A stretch of 64,000 nt of DNA from Aspidiotus rigidus. Its lineage: Eukaryota; Arthropoda; Insecta; Hemiptera; Diaspididae. Under the pieces are notes generated by a model, which saw only the letters and a program-made list of their open reading frames with translations, was not told the origin of the DNA and searched no databases. The stretch spans positions 4,937,001 through 5,001,000 of the forward strand of contig JAVHKY010000030.1 in NCBI GenBank assembly GCA_035079385.1, read 5' to 3'. Positions 33,112 through 43,097 of the stretch are shown here, piece by piece. Positions within the stretch are counted from its first letter, which is position 1; each line of letters opens with the position of its first letter. Position numbers and translations under genes: made by a program.

Positions 33112-33399
33112 CTTCACTTGATACTGAAGGAATGCCCGTTCATGCACACGGGGTTTAACTGTTTTTCCGGAATGCCAGGCAAAAGTGTCGGAAATTGGTT
33201 TTTTTAAATCGTTGTCGGAAAATTTTTTTTCGGAAAAAATGTTGTCGGAAAACTTTCAATGTTAGCATTCGGAATAAAAGTTTTCGGAATTTTGTCTGTC
33301 GGAAAAAGTGAGTGTCGGAAAAATTTCAATTCGGAAACATGTGCTGTCGGAAAAATTTTTTCGGAAAAATGTCCGGCAACCCTAGCGCAGAACCCATTT

Positions 33400-33908
33400 T
33401 TCCTCACCAAAAATCTTAGAAATCTTCTAATTTTGCATACCTAATATCATTGCCTGTTTTCAAAGTAAATATGAATCATTTTACCCTATTTTTCTTCTTC
33501 ACAGGTTCAAAAATTTCAGGACTTCTGTATCATTTTTGTATAATTTTTCTCTATTTTTAACCCTCATATGTGAACCAATTTATAAAGACATAAAGGAAAG
33601 CTAATTTGACGGATAGTTATAAATAATTTTGAATTTAAGGGCTCTACCGTAATGACGGTAGAGCCCTGAAATTCAAAACAATTTATAAAGTCTCACAATT
33701 AAGCTACACACATATTAACTTTCATCCTAACGCACTGGGCTTTCTCCCTCGCGCGAGCTACTTTTCAACGTTTTTAACTAACCCAAAAAATGCTGAAAAT
33801 TCTCATATTCCAATACTGAATGTTTTGCTGTTCTTAAAGCAAATAATAAATCATTTTACTCTTTTTTCTTCTCAAGTAGTTCAAAAATTTTTGAACTTCT
33901 GTATCAAA
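33400..33908. other. Spacer with a perfect 12-bp-stem hairpin
   Basis: 33639-33666 reads GGGCTCTACCGT, AATG, ACGGTAGAGCCC, and pairing continues outward on both sides (AATTTAA / TGAAATT and TTTTGA / TCAAAA), so the palindrome is about 60 bp in all. Two loosely similar stretches (about 33430-33540 and 33790-33905, both with TTCAAAAATTT and GACTTCTGTATCA) flank it. Confidence 0.55.
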
Positions 33909-33986
33909 CTTAAGAATTAATTAATTTGTCCGGACGGATTATATAAATAGAAAGTCGGCAGTGCCGGACATATTCGACTTTCTATT
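33909..33986 (+). mobile_element. Minimal PLE-terminus insertion with target duplication
   Basis: A 78-bp segment (GAATTAATTAATTTGTCCGG, ATATAAATAGAAAGTCG, GCAGTGCCGGACATATTCGA, CTTTCTATT) is flanked by TCTGTATCAAA on both sides (33898-33908 and 33986-33996). It has the same two ends as the 43631-43949 palindrome but lacks its middle. The first and last dozen bases form a hairpin (AATAGAAAGTCG / CGACTTTCTATT). Confidence 0.7.
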
Positions 33987-33996
33987 CTGTATCAAA

Positions 33997-35879
33997 TTTC
34001 TATCATTTTTTTCATTTTTAACTCTATCCATTCTGGCGCACCTGACACTCAGGCTCAAAAATCTTGGTTTACGCGCTAATTTTTTCAAAGGCCGTTGTTC
34101 ACTCCACTCGCTCATTTAGCTGAAAAATTAAAAGGCACAAATCGTGCCAACTTTCAGAGGTGTATTGTGGTGTTTTTCGAAGACGAGTTTTCATGTCTTC
34201 CTAATATAAAGTCTATAATATCATCATACATCTCATCCAAGTTAGATTCACGAAGAAATTTTTAATTTGTAGTTTGTAAATGCATTGTATCAGTCTCAAT
34301 GGTTTCTTTATGACCTCTTCTTTCATAAGTTGCACTTACACAAAAATTAGCTCAGATTCCATCATGTAAATGTATCCATTTTTTAAGAAGTCCAAAAGTA
34401 GGCTTTTTCATAATACATACTTCTACTTGTTGCATACAAAACTGAATGAATTAAGAGGCAGGTAAACGTCCACAACACGAGAATAACACTGAAACCATCA
34501 AAACGTTGCAGCATAATATCAACGCTAGTCTTCAGTATTCCATGCTTCCAACCTTATTAAGCTTTCTTAGAGCAGAGATGCGACCCGACGAAGGTAGGAA
34601 AATAAGTTTTCATTGAACGTATTTGAAACGTATATGAAATCACCATGCACAATCTATAGAAGAATATCCCCTCGTGCGTCAGTTCGAAAAGGAGCGAAGT
34701 AAAAAAAATATACTCAAATGAAATATGAGGGTATATTCAGATACTGCAAAGCGAGTTCGTCTTATTTGCTCTACTGTCCTCGCAATTCCACTATCATTAA
34801 CGCCATCGATGCTGTCTCGAATACATATCCAAGTACATGATGAAGTGCATCTCGTAAACACCTACTTATGCTTCTGAGATGTACATTTTGGGTAAATTAA
34901 TATATTTCACACCAACTTCGCAAAAGCGGAAATTTCCGCGTACAGACGCGCAGCGCTATATTATGAAAAGTAAAGCTAACAGCGTCATTGAAATTTCTCT
35001 ATACACCCGCTTGACAAGATTTCTCGTCGAATAATCAAATTCATATCTGATTTATTCTTTTCATACAATCGGAAATAAGATGGGATGGAAATATGTAGGA
35101 AAATATGAAATAATAGCGAACATTTCTGTCGAAAAACTTTCCTTAGATGCTTCTTTGTTGTACTAAGTACAAAAAGATTCGACGCGCTTACTGCAGCTGT
35201 GAATACACATTCATTTTTTTTCGTTTCGGACAGAATCTTATCTCCCCTCTGACCGCCCTGCACATTTTGCGCATCATACATAATATAATGATGTTCTTCG
35301 GTAGAATAGAATTCTCATTCAAAAAAATAATGAGACAGAAAGGATGATACAAAGCTATACTAGGAATACCTGATAAACAGTACGCTAGGTTTATACGAGT
35401 ACTAGCTAAGCTGCTAGCCTAGTAGACGCCTAGACTGGTTTAGACCTAGTATAAACCTTGTATTTAATTTGAATATACTGCGCTAGTATAAACTGTGGGA
35501 GGGAAGTGAACTCGCAGATTTCTGAATCATACACGGGATAACAAAGGTGGAGGAAGGGCAGCAGATTTTCAAATTAGGGGTCGGGACTCTGTGAAGACAT
35601 GAAACATGTCAAAAAACGCACTATCAATTCAGAATTGAGAAAACACCAATAATTTTTCAAAATCTCCTTCTATCATAAATTTATATTATGACAAGAATTC
35701 AAAATATTTCAAGTTCTTTACTTAATATTCATGACTTAGAGAACAAAATTGTTTCAAGATCTTCCTATTATATGTGTATACCTCGAAGGACGATGGGCAG
35801 CTAGTTATTGATATAACCCCTCCCCCCGTTGAAATTTTGACCTCTTAGATATACCTTCCTATCAAATAATGAAAGAAAG
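33997..35879. other. Intergenic DNA, no gene recognised
   Basis: Several 60-100 codon open frames occur (for example 34985-35281 on -), but none shows a domain or a paired splice structure. 35350-35490 is rich in CTAG words like those in the CTCGAG-repeat elements. Confidence 0.35.
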
Positions 35880-36066
35880 AAAGAAACCAAGATACGTAAA
35901 TAAATAAATGAATAATTAATTGAATAAATTAATAAAATAAATAAATAAATAAAATAATAAATAAATAGAGGAATAAATGAATGAATGAATGAATAAATAA
36001 ATAAATATAAATAAATAAAATAATAATAATTAATAATTAATATTAATTAAATAAATAAATAAAAAA
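35880..36066. repeat. (AATAA)n/(AAAT)n low-complexity tract
   Basis: Nearly 190 bp of AAATAAATAAAT with occasional GAATG and TTAATT interruptions, directly adjoining the CTCGAG-repeat element at 36073. Confidence 0.95.
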
Positions 36067-36072
36067 TTAGTA

Positions 36073-36466
36073 AAACAGGGAACCTGTTTCATGAGTCAAA
36101 TGGGATTTGGTATTGAAAATTCAAGGAAGCCTAGACCTAGATAAAGCTAGTATAAAGAAGGCCTAGACCTACTATTAGCATAGTATAATATAGTTTGAGA
36201 GTCTAAATTTTTCTCGAATCTCCAGCTATATATGATAGCTGGAGAGTCAAAATTTTTCTAAATCCCTCTCTTATCATATATGGCTCGAGAGTCGAAATTT
36301 TTTTCTAAGTCCCCCTTCTATCATATTATATGGCTTGAAAGTCGAAATTTTTCCAAGTCCCCCTCCTATCATATATGGCTTGAGAGTCGAAATTTTTCTA
36401 AGCTTTTGGCTGGACAGAGCGCGGCAAATTTCTCAAAAAGGCCCCCCTAAAACAGGTTCCCTGTTA
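36073..36466 (+). mobile_element. CTCGAG-repeat element, compact copy
   Basis: It starts at AAAACAGGGAACCTGTTTC (the GACGGCTTCC cap is missing), passes GGATTTGGTATTGAAAATTC and the CTAG-rich stretch, keeps about four array units, and ends GCTGGACAGAGCGCGGC then AAAACAGGTTCCCTGTTAA. The pair of hairpin-forming ends is intact. Confidence 0.8.
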
Positions 36467-36639
36467 AAACGAAGATGCGAATCCCCCAAGCTTGGGTATG
36501 CACATTTTGATCCTTTACGCGACCCAGAAAAGTACAAAAGCTCAGAATCCCATTTAAGTGTCAACATCATTTTGGTGCGCTCGGTACACTAGCTTTCCGT
36601 ATACTAGGTTAAAGTAGGCCTGGGTACACACTTCGAAAT

Positions 36640-37320
36640 TTATCCAAGACTTATCCTATAGCTTGGAGGTCGAAATTTTACCAATTTCTTGCTTATCATA
36701 TATAGCACGAAAGTTAGAGTTTTCCAAGTCTCCCGCCGCCCCCCCCCCCCCCATTCTATCACTCATGACTCCGAGGTCGAAATTTTTCCAAATTTCAGCG
36801 GGGAACCTTCTATGCCTTTTGTCCGGGCTGGTTTCAGAAAATTTTCGTCCGCGAGCGCGGGTGCGAGCGAGGTTGATGACGTCACGGAGGGAGGAGGGGG
36901 ACTTGGAAAAATGTTGACCCTCCAGCCATATATGATAGGAAGAAGACTTAGAAAAATTCCGATCCTCGATATATATATGATAAGAGGGGGACGTAGAAAA
37001 AATATATGGCTAGAGTGTCGAATTTTTTCTAAGTCCCCCTCCTATCATATATGGCTACACCGTACGGCACACCGCAAACTTCTCAAAAAAAAAAAACCCA
37101 TAAAACTAGTTCGCTGTTAAAATTTCCACTGTTGAGCTATATTATGACAGGAGGCGGACTCAGAAAAACGACGGCTACCTGGAAATTGCAGCGCGTTCAA
37201 GTTGTCACGTCATCATCTTCGGGACTTGGAAAAACTTCGGCCTCCAAGATTTATATGATAGGAGGGGGACTCGGAAAATGGCATCTAATTTTCTTTCCTA
37301 ATATGTAAAGCACAAAAGTC
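36640..37320. mobile_element. Diverged CTCGAG-array fragments and C-run
   Basis: Several array units in both orientations (CGAAATTTTTCCAAATTTC; GACTTGGAAAAATGTTGACC; CTATCATATATGGCTAC), interrupted by a C-rich run (36730-36752) and a GCGAGCGCGGGTGCGAGCG tract. Probably a rearranged copy of the family. Confidence 0.5.
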
Positions 37321-37329
37321 GGATTTGCA

Positions 37330-37745
37330 CAAGGAACCTGTTCTAGGGGGAGGGGGGGGGGGTGTTTCAATTGATATGGACTAATGGTTCGGAGGGGCTC
37401 TGGAATAATTATGGTAAAAAGCTATGAATATGTATAGTATGGCTCGAGAGTCGATATTTTTATAAGTGAAGGGGACTCAGAAAAAATTTCGACTATCGAG
37501 CCATATATGATAGGAGAGGGACTTGGAAAAATTTCAACTCTCGAGCTATCATACAAATACATAGCATGAGACTCTATACAATTAATCTTATATTATACTT
37601 GACTTATAGTAGGTCCAGGCCTTTTTTATACTAGCTTTATCTAGGTCTAGGCTTCCTTGATTTCTCAATACCAAATCCCATATGACTCATAAAACAGGTT
37701 CCCTGCGTTCCTCGTTTAACTTCGTTAAGTAAGCCGTCGTTTTAT
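37330..37745 (-). mobile_element. CTCGAG-repeat element, minus orientation
   Basis: Array units at 37440-37550 (CTCGAGAGTCG, ATATATGATAGGAGAGGG) are followed by TAGGTCCAGGCC, TAGCTTTATCTAGGTCTAGG, AATACCAAATCCCATATGAC and the end AACAGGTTCCCTGCGTTCC, GTTTAACTTCGTTAA, GTAAGCCGTCGTTTT. Confidence 0.7.
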
Positions 37746-37879
37746 TAAAACTCGCGTTTCAAAAATGATACTTTTCATTTTCGAAACGCAAGTTGTAATA
37801 AAACTGCTGTACGTCTATGTGTCTGGGCCTTCCCAATATAAAAGATGCTTAGACCTTAATACAAGTCTAGTAAGATGAA

Positions 37880-38175
37880 TTTTATAATTCGCGTTGGGAC
37901 CGCGAAAGAGTCGCCCTCTATCTTTACTGTGGTGGCCGTTTACAGAACTTACCGAAAACGGGATGATTTCAGAAAATCTGTTTTTATGTGGTTTTGATTA
38001 TTGTATCTTGCGGTATTGGTCACAAAGGTTTGAAAAAGCTATTATGACCAATACTCGTTCCATATTAACGAAGATACAGCTTGATGAAATGACACTAGCC
38101 TTATGGGAAAAACAACCTGATCCCGTTTTCGGGAACGACACTTGCGCCACTATAGGCCGGTCCAAACGCGAATAG
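37880..38175. mobile_element. About 295-bp TIR element
   Basis: It opens ATTCGCGTTGGGACC and closes GGTCCAAACGCGAAT, a 15-bp inverted repeat with one mismatch. A hairpin of similar wording (CTCGCGTTTC / GAAACGCAAG) lies just left at about 37750-37790. The interior has a 93-codon open frame with no domain, so it is treated as a non-autonomous element. Confidence 0.6.
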
Positions 38176-38239
38176 CTTGCAGTATACAGCTAATATGAAG
38201 TAGTACAAGTTAGTATGAAGGGGGCTTGGACCTAGTATG

Positions 38240-38925
38240 AGCCTAGTTATAATATACTGCATGAAGCAGATAGGGTGGAAACTCGGAAAATTTCGAATAG
38301 TATCAGTCGAAAATTTTTCGAGCCCATCAATGGGGAGGTGGAGGGGGGGGGATTTGGCAAATTTCGGATTTAGGGGTAGGCCTCAGCAAAGATATGTAAC
38401 ATGTCAAAAAAAGTATATATGTGTACACCATGATAAGAGGAACACAGAAAAACTTGAGAATCTTCAAGATTTGAATTTGTATCTTAATAATACAAAACCA
38501 ATTCGACCCATAGAAAACAGGTCGTTTAACTTAGTTAAGGAAGCCGTCTTTTTTGCAATTCTTTTTTCCATCATAATAGCTCGGAAATCGAAATTCTTTC
38601 AAGTCCTTCTCCCATGAAAATATACTCAAGAGAGTAAAGAATGCAAAAGGCAGAATGTTCTCACAAGAGTAAGGGAAATTGCAAAAACCGCAGCTGTAAC
38701 TTGGAGGATCGAATTAATTACCTCTCCTATCATATACATATATTATTTGCTCGAGTCGAAATTTTTCCAAGTCCAATCTGAGCTCTAATAGGATAGGAAA
38801 GGGACTTGTGTCATTTTTGCTAATAATGTTGGACTTGGACCTTTTTTGTTTTGGTCGGACATCACACAGCGCACGGCAAATTCTTTGAAATAACCCCACA
38901 TAGAACGGGTTCCCTGTTAAAAACT
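38240..38925. mobile_element. CTCGAG-repeat family, two worn partial copies
   Basis: 38500-38560 keeps the AAAACAGGTCGTTTAACTTAG, TTAAGGAAGCCGTC end in minus orientation. 38735-38925 keeps two array units and the opposite end (AGCGCACGGC, AACGGGTTCCCTGTTAA) in plus orientation. Confidence 0.55.
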
Positions 38926-39313
38926 GATTTTCCTGAAAAGATGAAGCAGCTAAGGCGGACTAACAATTGTTCCTCATCTGCAGCTCAATGATCGAAATAT
39001 TCAAAATTGTTCGAATTCCGCGGTTCTAGGCATCAATTTTCGGAATACATAATTTGTGTGAAGAGAAGTATTACACGTCAAAATTACCTCCTATATTAAC
39101 TGGGGGCGATAAGAATATTCTCTAAACGGTATCTTAGGTCGAATAAAAATTGGACGGAAAAGTAACTTTTAATTTAATGAATCACCTAGATCACGATGAC
39201 AAAATAAGAAAACAAATGTGACGTAAATATCCTATCACGATTGAATAAGCCATTTTGTAATTAGAAGCCCCATCTGATTTCAGGAAGTCGAGGGTAGCTT
39301 CCCCTACGTTAAT

Positions 39314-39974
39314 CTAAATAGCAGATGGATGTTCAGTCTGTCGTCGATCCAATACGAATACAATTTGAGTTTGCCTCCATGACGACCAATCTCGAAACGC
39401 TAGTAACATAAGCACGAAAGTTTGAGGATACGCTAAATAATCGATGTAGCGATGTATCGCCGATTTCAGTATACGAGATTTGACTATGTCCGCCTGATGC
39501 TGGTATTTTTTGCGTCTGTAGTAAAAATCTCGAACTTCCGTAAACATTCGTTCCACAAGATGAAATATGATGAGCAACAAAAAATTGATTTTCGGTTGAT
39601 GCCATCTGGCCTTTATGTACGGAACGATGGAGGATAACACGCTGTATCTACAAATTTTTTGCCCTCGGTACCTGCACTTACAGATTTCACAAATTAGTCT
39701 GGAACTGACGGCGATCCAATTTTGTAGACATGTCGTGTGCACGAATTCCATGGTACCTACAGCGTGGACAGATGTATATTCCTGCATTATTTAAAATTGT
39801 TAATTAATTATAAGACTGCGAATAGTATAGAAAGTAGTGATAGGGCTATCGCTTCTTACCGGTGCAGTTGCATGGTTTTATCAATTGGCCAGCGTCTTCT
39901 TGTACTATCTGGCAGATGCGACACACGGTTCGAGTTTCGTTTTCGTGGTCCACCATTTCGACTCTGTCGTCCAT
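39314..39974 (-). CDS. MARCH-type RING-CH membrane E3 ubiquitin ligase 2
   Basis: Exons 39974-39860 and 39756-39314 on the minus strand join in phase 1 across a 103-nt intron and give 185 aa. The RING-CH ligands are CRIC, CNC, VHTTC and CEIC. The intron falls in the Gly codon right after CNCT, exactly as in the paralogue at 28003-28780 (after CNCA). After the finger come RYSVLSSIVPYIKARW, matching KYTVLSSILPFMKANW in the paralogue, then a hydrophobic helix (INFLLLIIFHLV), an extra basic loop (YYRRKKYQHQ), a second helix (YPQTFVLMLLAF) and the tail WSSWRQTQIVFVLDRR. Role and location are as for the paralogue. The longer loop and N-terminus suggest diverged partners. The finger is complete. Confidence 0.9.
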
Positions 39975-40175
39975 TACTAATCAAATGATTACTCGATAAA
40001 AAAGAATAGAAAGTAAAAAGATCAATAATTAAAAGTTAGGTATATTTGAGATAAGAGGAGTATCGCCTAATGAGCAGCCATCTATTTCTCGTTGAATCCG
40101 AAGTTTCAAAAATTATCTTTGATCACAGAGTAAACAGAGGTCGTCTTTGCTACTCCTATAACGTTAACAAATACG
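39975..40175. other. 5' flank of RING-CH gene 2
   Basis: Short upstream region; no element recognised before the MITE that begins at 40176. Confidence 0.35.
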
Positions 40176-40332
40176 GGCATCATCCAAATTCGTAGTTTAG
40201 GTTCGCCTAACACGTTGAGTGCGCGTCAAGCTCTGCATACAGCGGTACACAACCCACATTGTTGAATGTTGCATATTTACCGCTCGGTCAACTGTGTTAG
40301 GCGAACCCTAAACTACAAATTTGGATGATGCC
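40176..40332. mobile_element. 157-bp MITE with 38-bp inverted ends
   Basis: The left arm 40176-40213 (GGCATCATCCAAATTCGTAG, TTTAGGTTCGCCTAACAC) and the right arm 40294-40332 (GTGTTAGGCGAACCCTAAAC, TACAAATTTGGATGATGCC) are nearly perfect reverse complements. There is no coding capacity. It lies about 200 bp upstream of RING-CH gene 2. Confidence 0.85.
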
Positions 40333-40398
40333 TGTGTCTCCAGCTCTCTTGGACAAACTCTGTGTGTCTTTGATATATCAACCTGTGATCAACCTGTA

Positions 40399-40505
40399 GT
40401 CTGTTTGCAAATAGAATGGGTCATTGCACTGTAAACAAATCCACGAACCTTCCTGTGAAAGCGGGTCGCAGAATTCTTTACAGTGATCCATTCTTGCAAA
40501 CAGAC
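40399..40505. repeat. Inverted repeat, about 30-37-bp arms
   Basis: GTCTGTTTGCAA, AGAATGG and CACTGTAAA at 40399-40435 pair with TTTACAGTG, CCATTCT and TTGCAAACAGAC at 40477-40505. This structure, not a gene, gives rise to the Cys-rich open frame on the minus strand. Confidence 0.65.
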
Positions 40506-40619
40506 TATAAACAGTTGTCTTGATCGTCAATTTAGCAAAACATTTAGGAGGCACCTCTGAGGGTTCCTCTTGATTATTCAAGGTCGAGTCCTCACGAGTA
40601 AGGAAGTCTAAAAACATCT

Positions 40620-42289
40620 CGGATTTCCAAGCAGCTCATCTAAGGTTTTTTAGGAACAGTGCGTGATGTAAACAACTGGCATCTACCTCGAAAGCTTATC
40701 CTCTCTTTAAAACCTTCTAATACTAAGTATCAATACCAGTTTCTTTCTTATGCCTTTTTTCTTTGAAAATTGAAGCTGGATTCTACTTATTTTAAGCTTG
40801 AAATTAGCAGACGAAAGTCCAAAAACAGCGATGAGGTAAACAAGATTACAATAAAAGAGTTGTTAGAGAATAATCACTCCAACTAACGAAAAATTTCGCT
40901 ATAGTGAAAAATATGGCGAACTAGAATGTCGGCCAAAGCAGAAACAGGTCCTATGAAGGACTTGGGGAATCGATAAAGGTCTCCTCTTTCCTCCTCACTG
41001 AAGCTGTTCTCAAAATCTATACCTACGTACATCCTCCATACCTCGAAGGACTCCAAAGCAATTGGATTACTATTTTAACTTTTTCCACCACTTAGACCCG
41101 AATATTCCTTGTCTCCGTGAAGCATGTCGAATTTGAATCGACTCGACTCAGAATCCACTTCCATTTTGAGACGCTTTAGTTCTACCTAAATCGACACAAA
41201 GTGATTGGAAGTCGACTTGAAGTCGATCGCTCCTTTTTGCCGATGACTCCTCGTCGACGTCTTGAGTGGACTGCCGCCCTACTGACGAAATCGCGCAACA
41301 AATGTAGGTAGCCGCGGAAACTTCTGAATCTTAGGTATTTGACAAAATGATCGTTTTCTTTTGACTAGTGCGAAAAGCGAAATAAACTTTTGAGCTTTGA
41401 ACTGTGTTCAGCTACGCTACATGATCTACCGCGTTCAGTATCTGAATATTACTAAGAAGCGATGTATCGCAAATTCAGCCGTATTAAATGAATCGTGCAA
41501 ACATTTTTCTCTCATAAGCAGGGATTAAAGAAAAAAAAAAAAATTATCTCAGTAGTGAACTTAGTAAGATTGAACAAAAGTACGGCTCTTTCACACTTCT
41601 TCCTAAGTAAAATTCAATTTCAAGGAGTCTTTTTGCATGGCGAGTCATTAATGTTATTATTCTCTTTTTCTCCGAGAAGAATCTGGTCATTCTCTCCCGT
41701 CTCAGAATTTGCCTTTGCCGACTTACTGGCTCTCATATTCTCAAAGGTCTTAATGCTTTTTTGTCATGTGAATATTGCCATGCAGATAATCGCCCAGTTC
41801 AAAATCATTTCTCACGTCTTGTTCTCTAAAACTAAAGTACCTCCTACAACGTCACCTCAAAGCTTTGCAAAAACTTAGAAACCGTGACCAATTTTTTCAG
41901 CTGTATTCAAATTCTGTATAATATGGTTTTGCGATAACTGTAATTTAATTGTCCGAATTATTTTAAAAATTAGGGAAAAAGTAAAAACGAGCTCACAGGC
42001 CCTATAAGCAGTCGCAAAAAAAAAAAGAGAAAAAATTCAATGATCTTACATACTGTAGTCTAGGAAGTTTTCCTCTTAAATAAAATGAAACAAATTATGG
42101 AAAAAGATGAATTTTATTGATTTGAATTACAAAGACGCATAGAAAATAAAGTACAAATTAAAGCTTCGATCGCTTTGAGAATGACTGTGTTCGTAACAGA
42201 TTGGCGAAATTTTTATGTTCCTTTTCTAACTCATTAGACGGCTGAACATTCCTACACTAAGATGCAAGTTGTGCACGCGAATTTACATC
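40620..42289. other. Intergenic DNA with one minisatellite patch
   Basis: No gene recognised. At 41150-41260, words such as AAGTCGACTTGAAGTCGATC belong to the GTCGAC/TCAATT minisatellite seen at 42290, 50280 and 62200. Confidence 0.35.
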
Positions 42290-42674
42290 TTTGGAAGTTC
42301 TCGTCCGAATTGCGTCAATATATTGTTGATAAAATCGACCTTACGTCGACTTCATGTCAACATCATTCCCATTCATTGCCGCGTCAACTTCTGGTCGATT
42401 TTGTATCAACTTTTCTGAATTTTTTATTGACTTAAAATTGACTACTCTGATAGTTCTCTGAAAATGTGCGCTCGTCGAATTCAAATTGGCTCCAAATCAT
42501 TGTCAGATTTTTCAATTTTTTTTTATTGATCTGAAAACGACTGCTGCGTTGCGTCAATTAACTGTCAATTTTTAGTTTTCTTTAAACCTATTGTGGTTGA
42601 CTTCGGATAGGATCTGAAATCGATTTTATGTCGACTTGTCCAAATTTTTTCATCAACCTGAAATCGACTGCTCC
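42290..42674. repeat. TCGAC/GTCAA-rich minisatellite patch
   Basis: Degenerate copies of a unit built from TTGACTTAAAATTGACT, ACTGTCAATTTTT, GTCAACTTCTGGTCGATTTT and AAATTTTTTCATC. Compare 50280-50720 and 62200-63200. Confidence 0.5.
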
Positions 42675-43036
42675 GGGAGCAGCTCTATAATCCTTGATAT
42701 TGTGATCGCGTGCATACCCTTGGCAAAGACGTTCTGACGTGGAAGTTGGTAGTGTGTTCCTGTATAAAATTAGGTCAGTCGATAAATATTTCAGTTGGAA
42801 AATGTTTGTCGGAGAAAAAACTTAGCAGAGATGACGTGTAAGTTGCTGACATGTCCCCGTAAGAAGCTAGGTTAGTCGGTAAATATTTCAATTGAAAAAT
42901 GTATGTCTGATAAAAAATTATAGCTTGTGACCACAACTTCTTGAAAGTCACCTCCATTAAATAGATAAATATGAATTTTCCCGCGATACGTGTTTGATAC
43001 ACCTTTTCTCGCTTTACAAAAAGGGTATAATTATCC
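42675..43036 (+). repeat. About 362-bp dispersed repeat, copy 1
   Basis: It begins GGGAGCAGCTCTATAATCC, has an internal direct duplication of about 90-100 bp (AATATTTCAGTTGGAAAATG then AATATTTCAATTGAAAAATG) and ends ACACCTTTTCTCGCTTTAC, GGGTATAATTATCC. The near-identical copy is 47637-48003, same orientation. Confidence 0.8.
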
Positions 43037-43097
43037 TGAAAGAAAAACGTACGTCCACTTTTGTATTTTCTTTTTCTTTTGAGAATACATTTTTCAT

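Larger units (their letters stand above)
31753..33375 (-). mobile_element. MULE-type DNA transposon, internally deleted
   Basis: Long terminal inverted repeats bound one ORF. The left side has TTTTTCCGACAGTACATG, TTTCCGAATTGAAATTTTTC and CCGACACTCACTTTTTCC (31757-31830). The right side carries the reverse complement (GTGAGTGTCGGAAAAATTTC, AATTCGGAAACATGTGCTG, about 33295-33370). The right end runs further (GGCAACCCTAGC) than the left, so the left terminus is eroded. The inner left arm has a 60-bp tandem repeat. Confidence 0.8.

Noticed and set aside
37894..38175. 93-codon frame as a host gene
   Set aside because: It lies wholly inside a 295-bp element bounded by inverted repeats ATTCGCGTT..AACGCGAAT.
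40378..40617. Cys-rich minus-strand frame resembling a third RING-type finger
   Set aside because: Spacing does not fit a RING-CH finger and the frame spans an inverted repeat (40399-40505).
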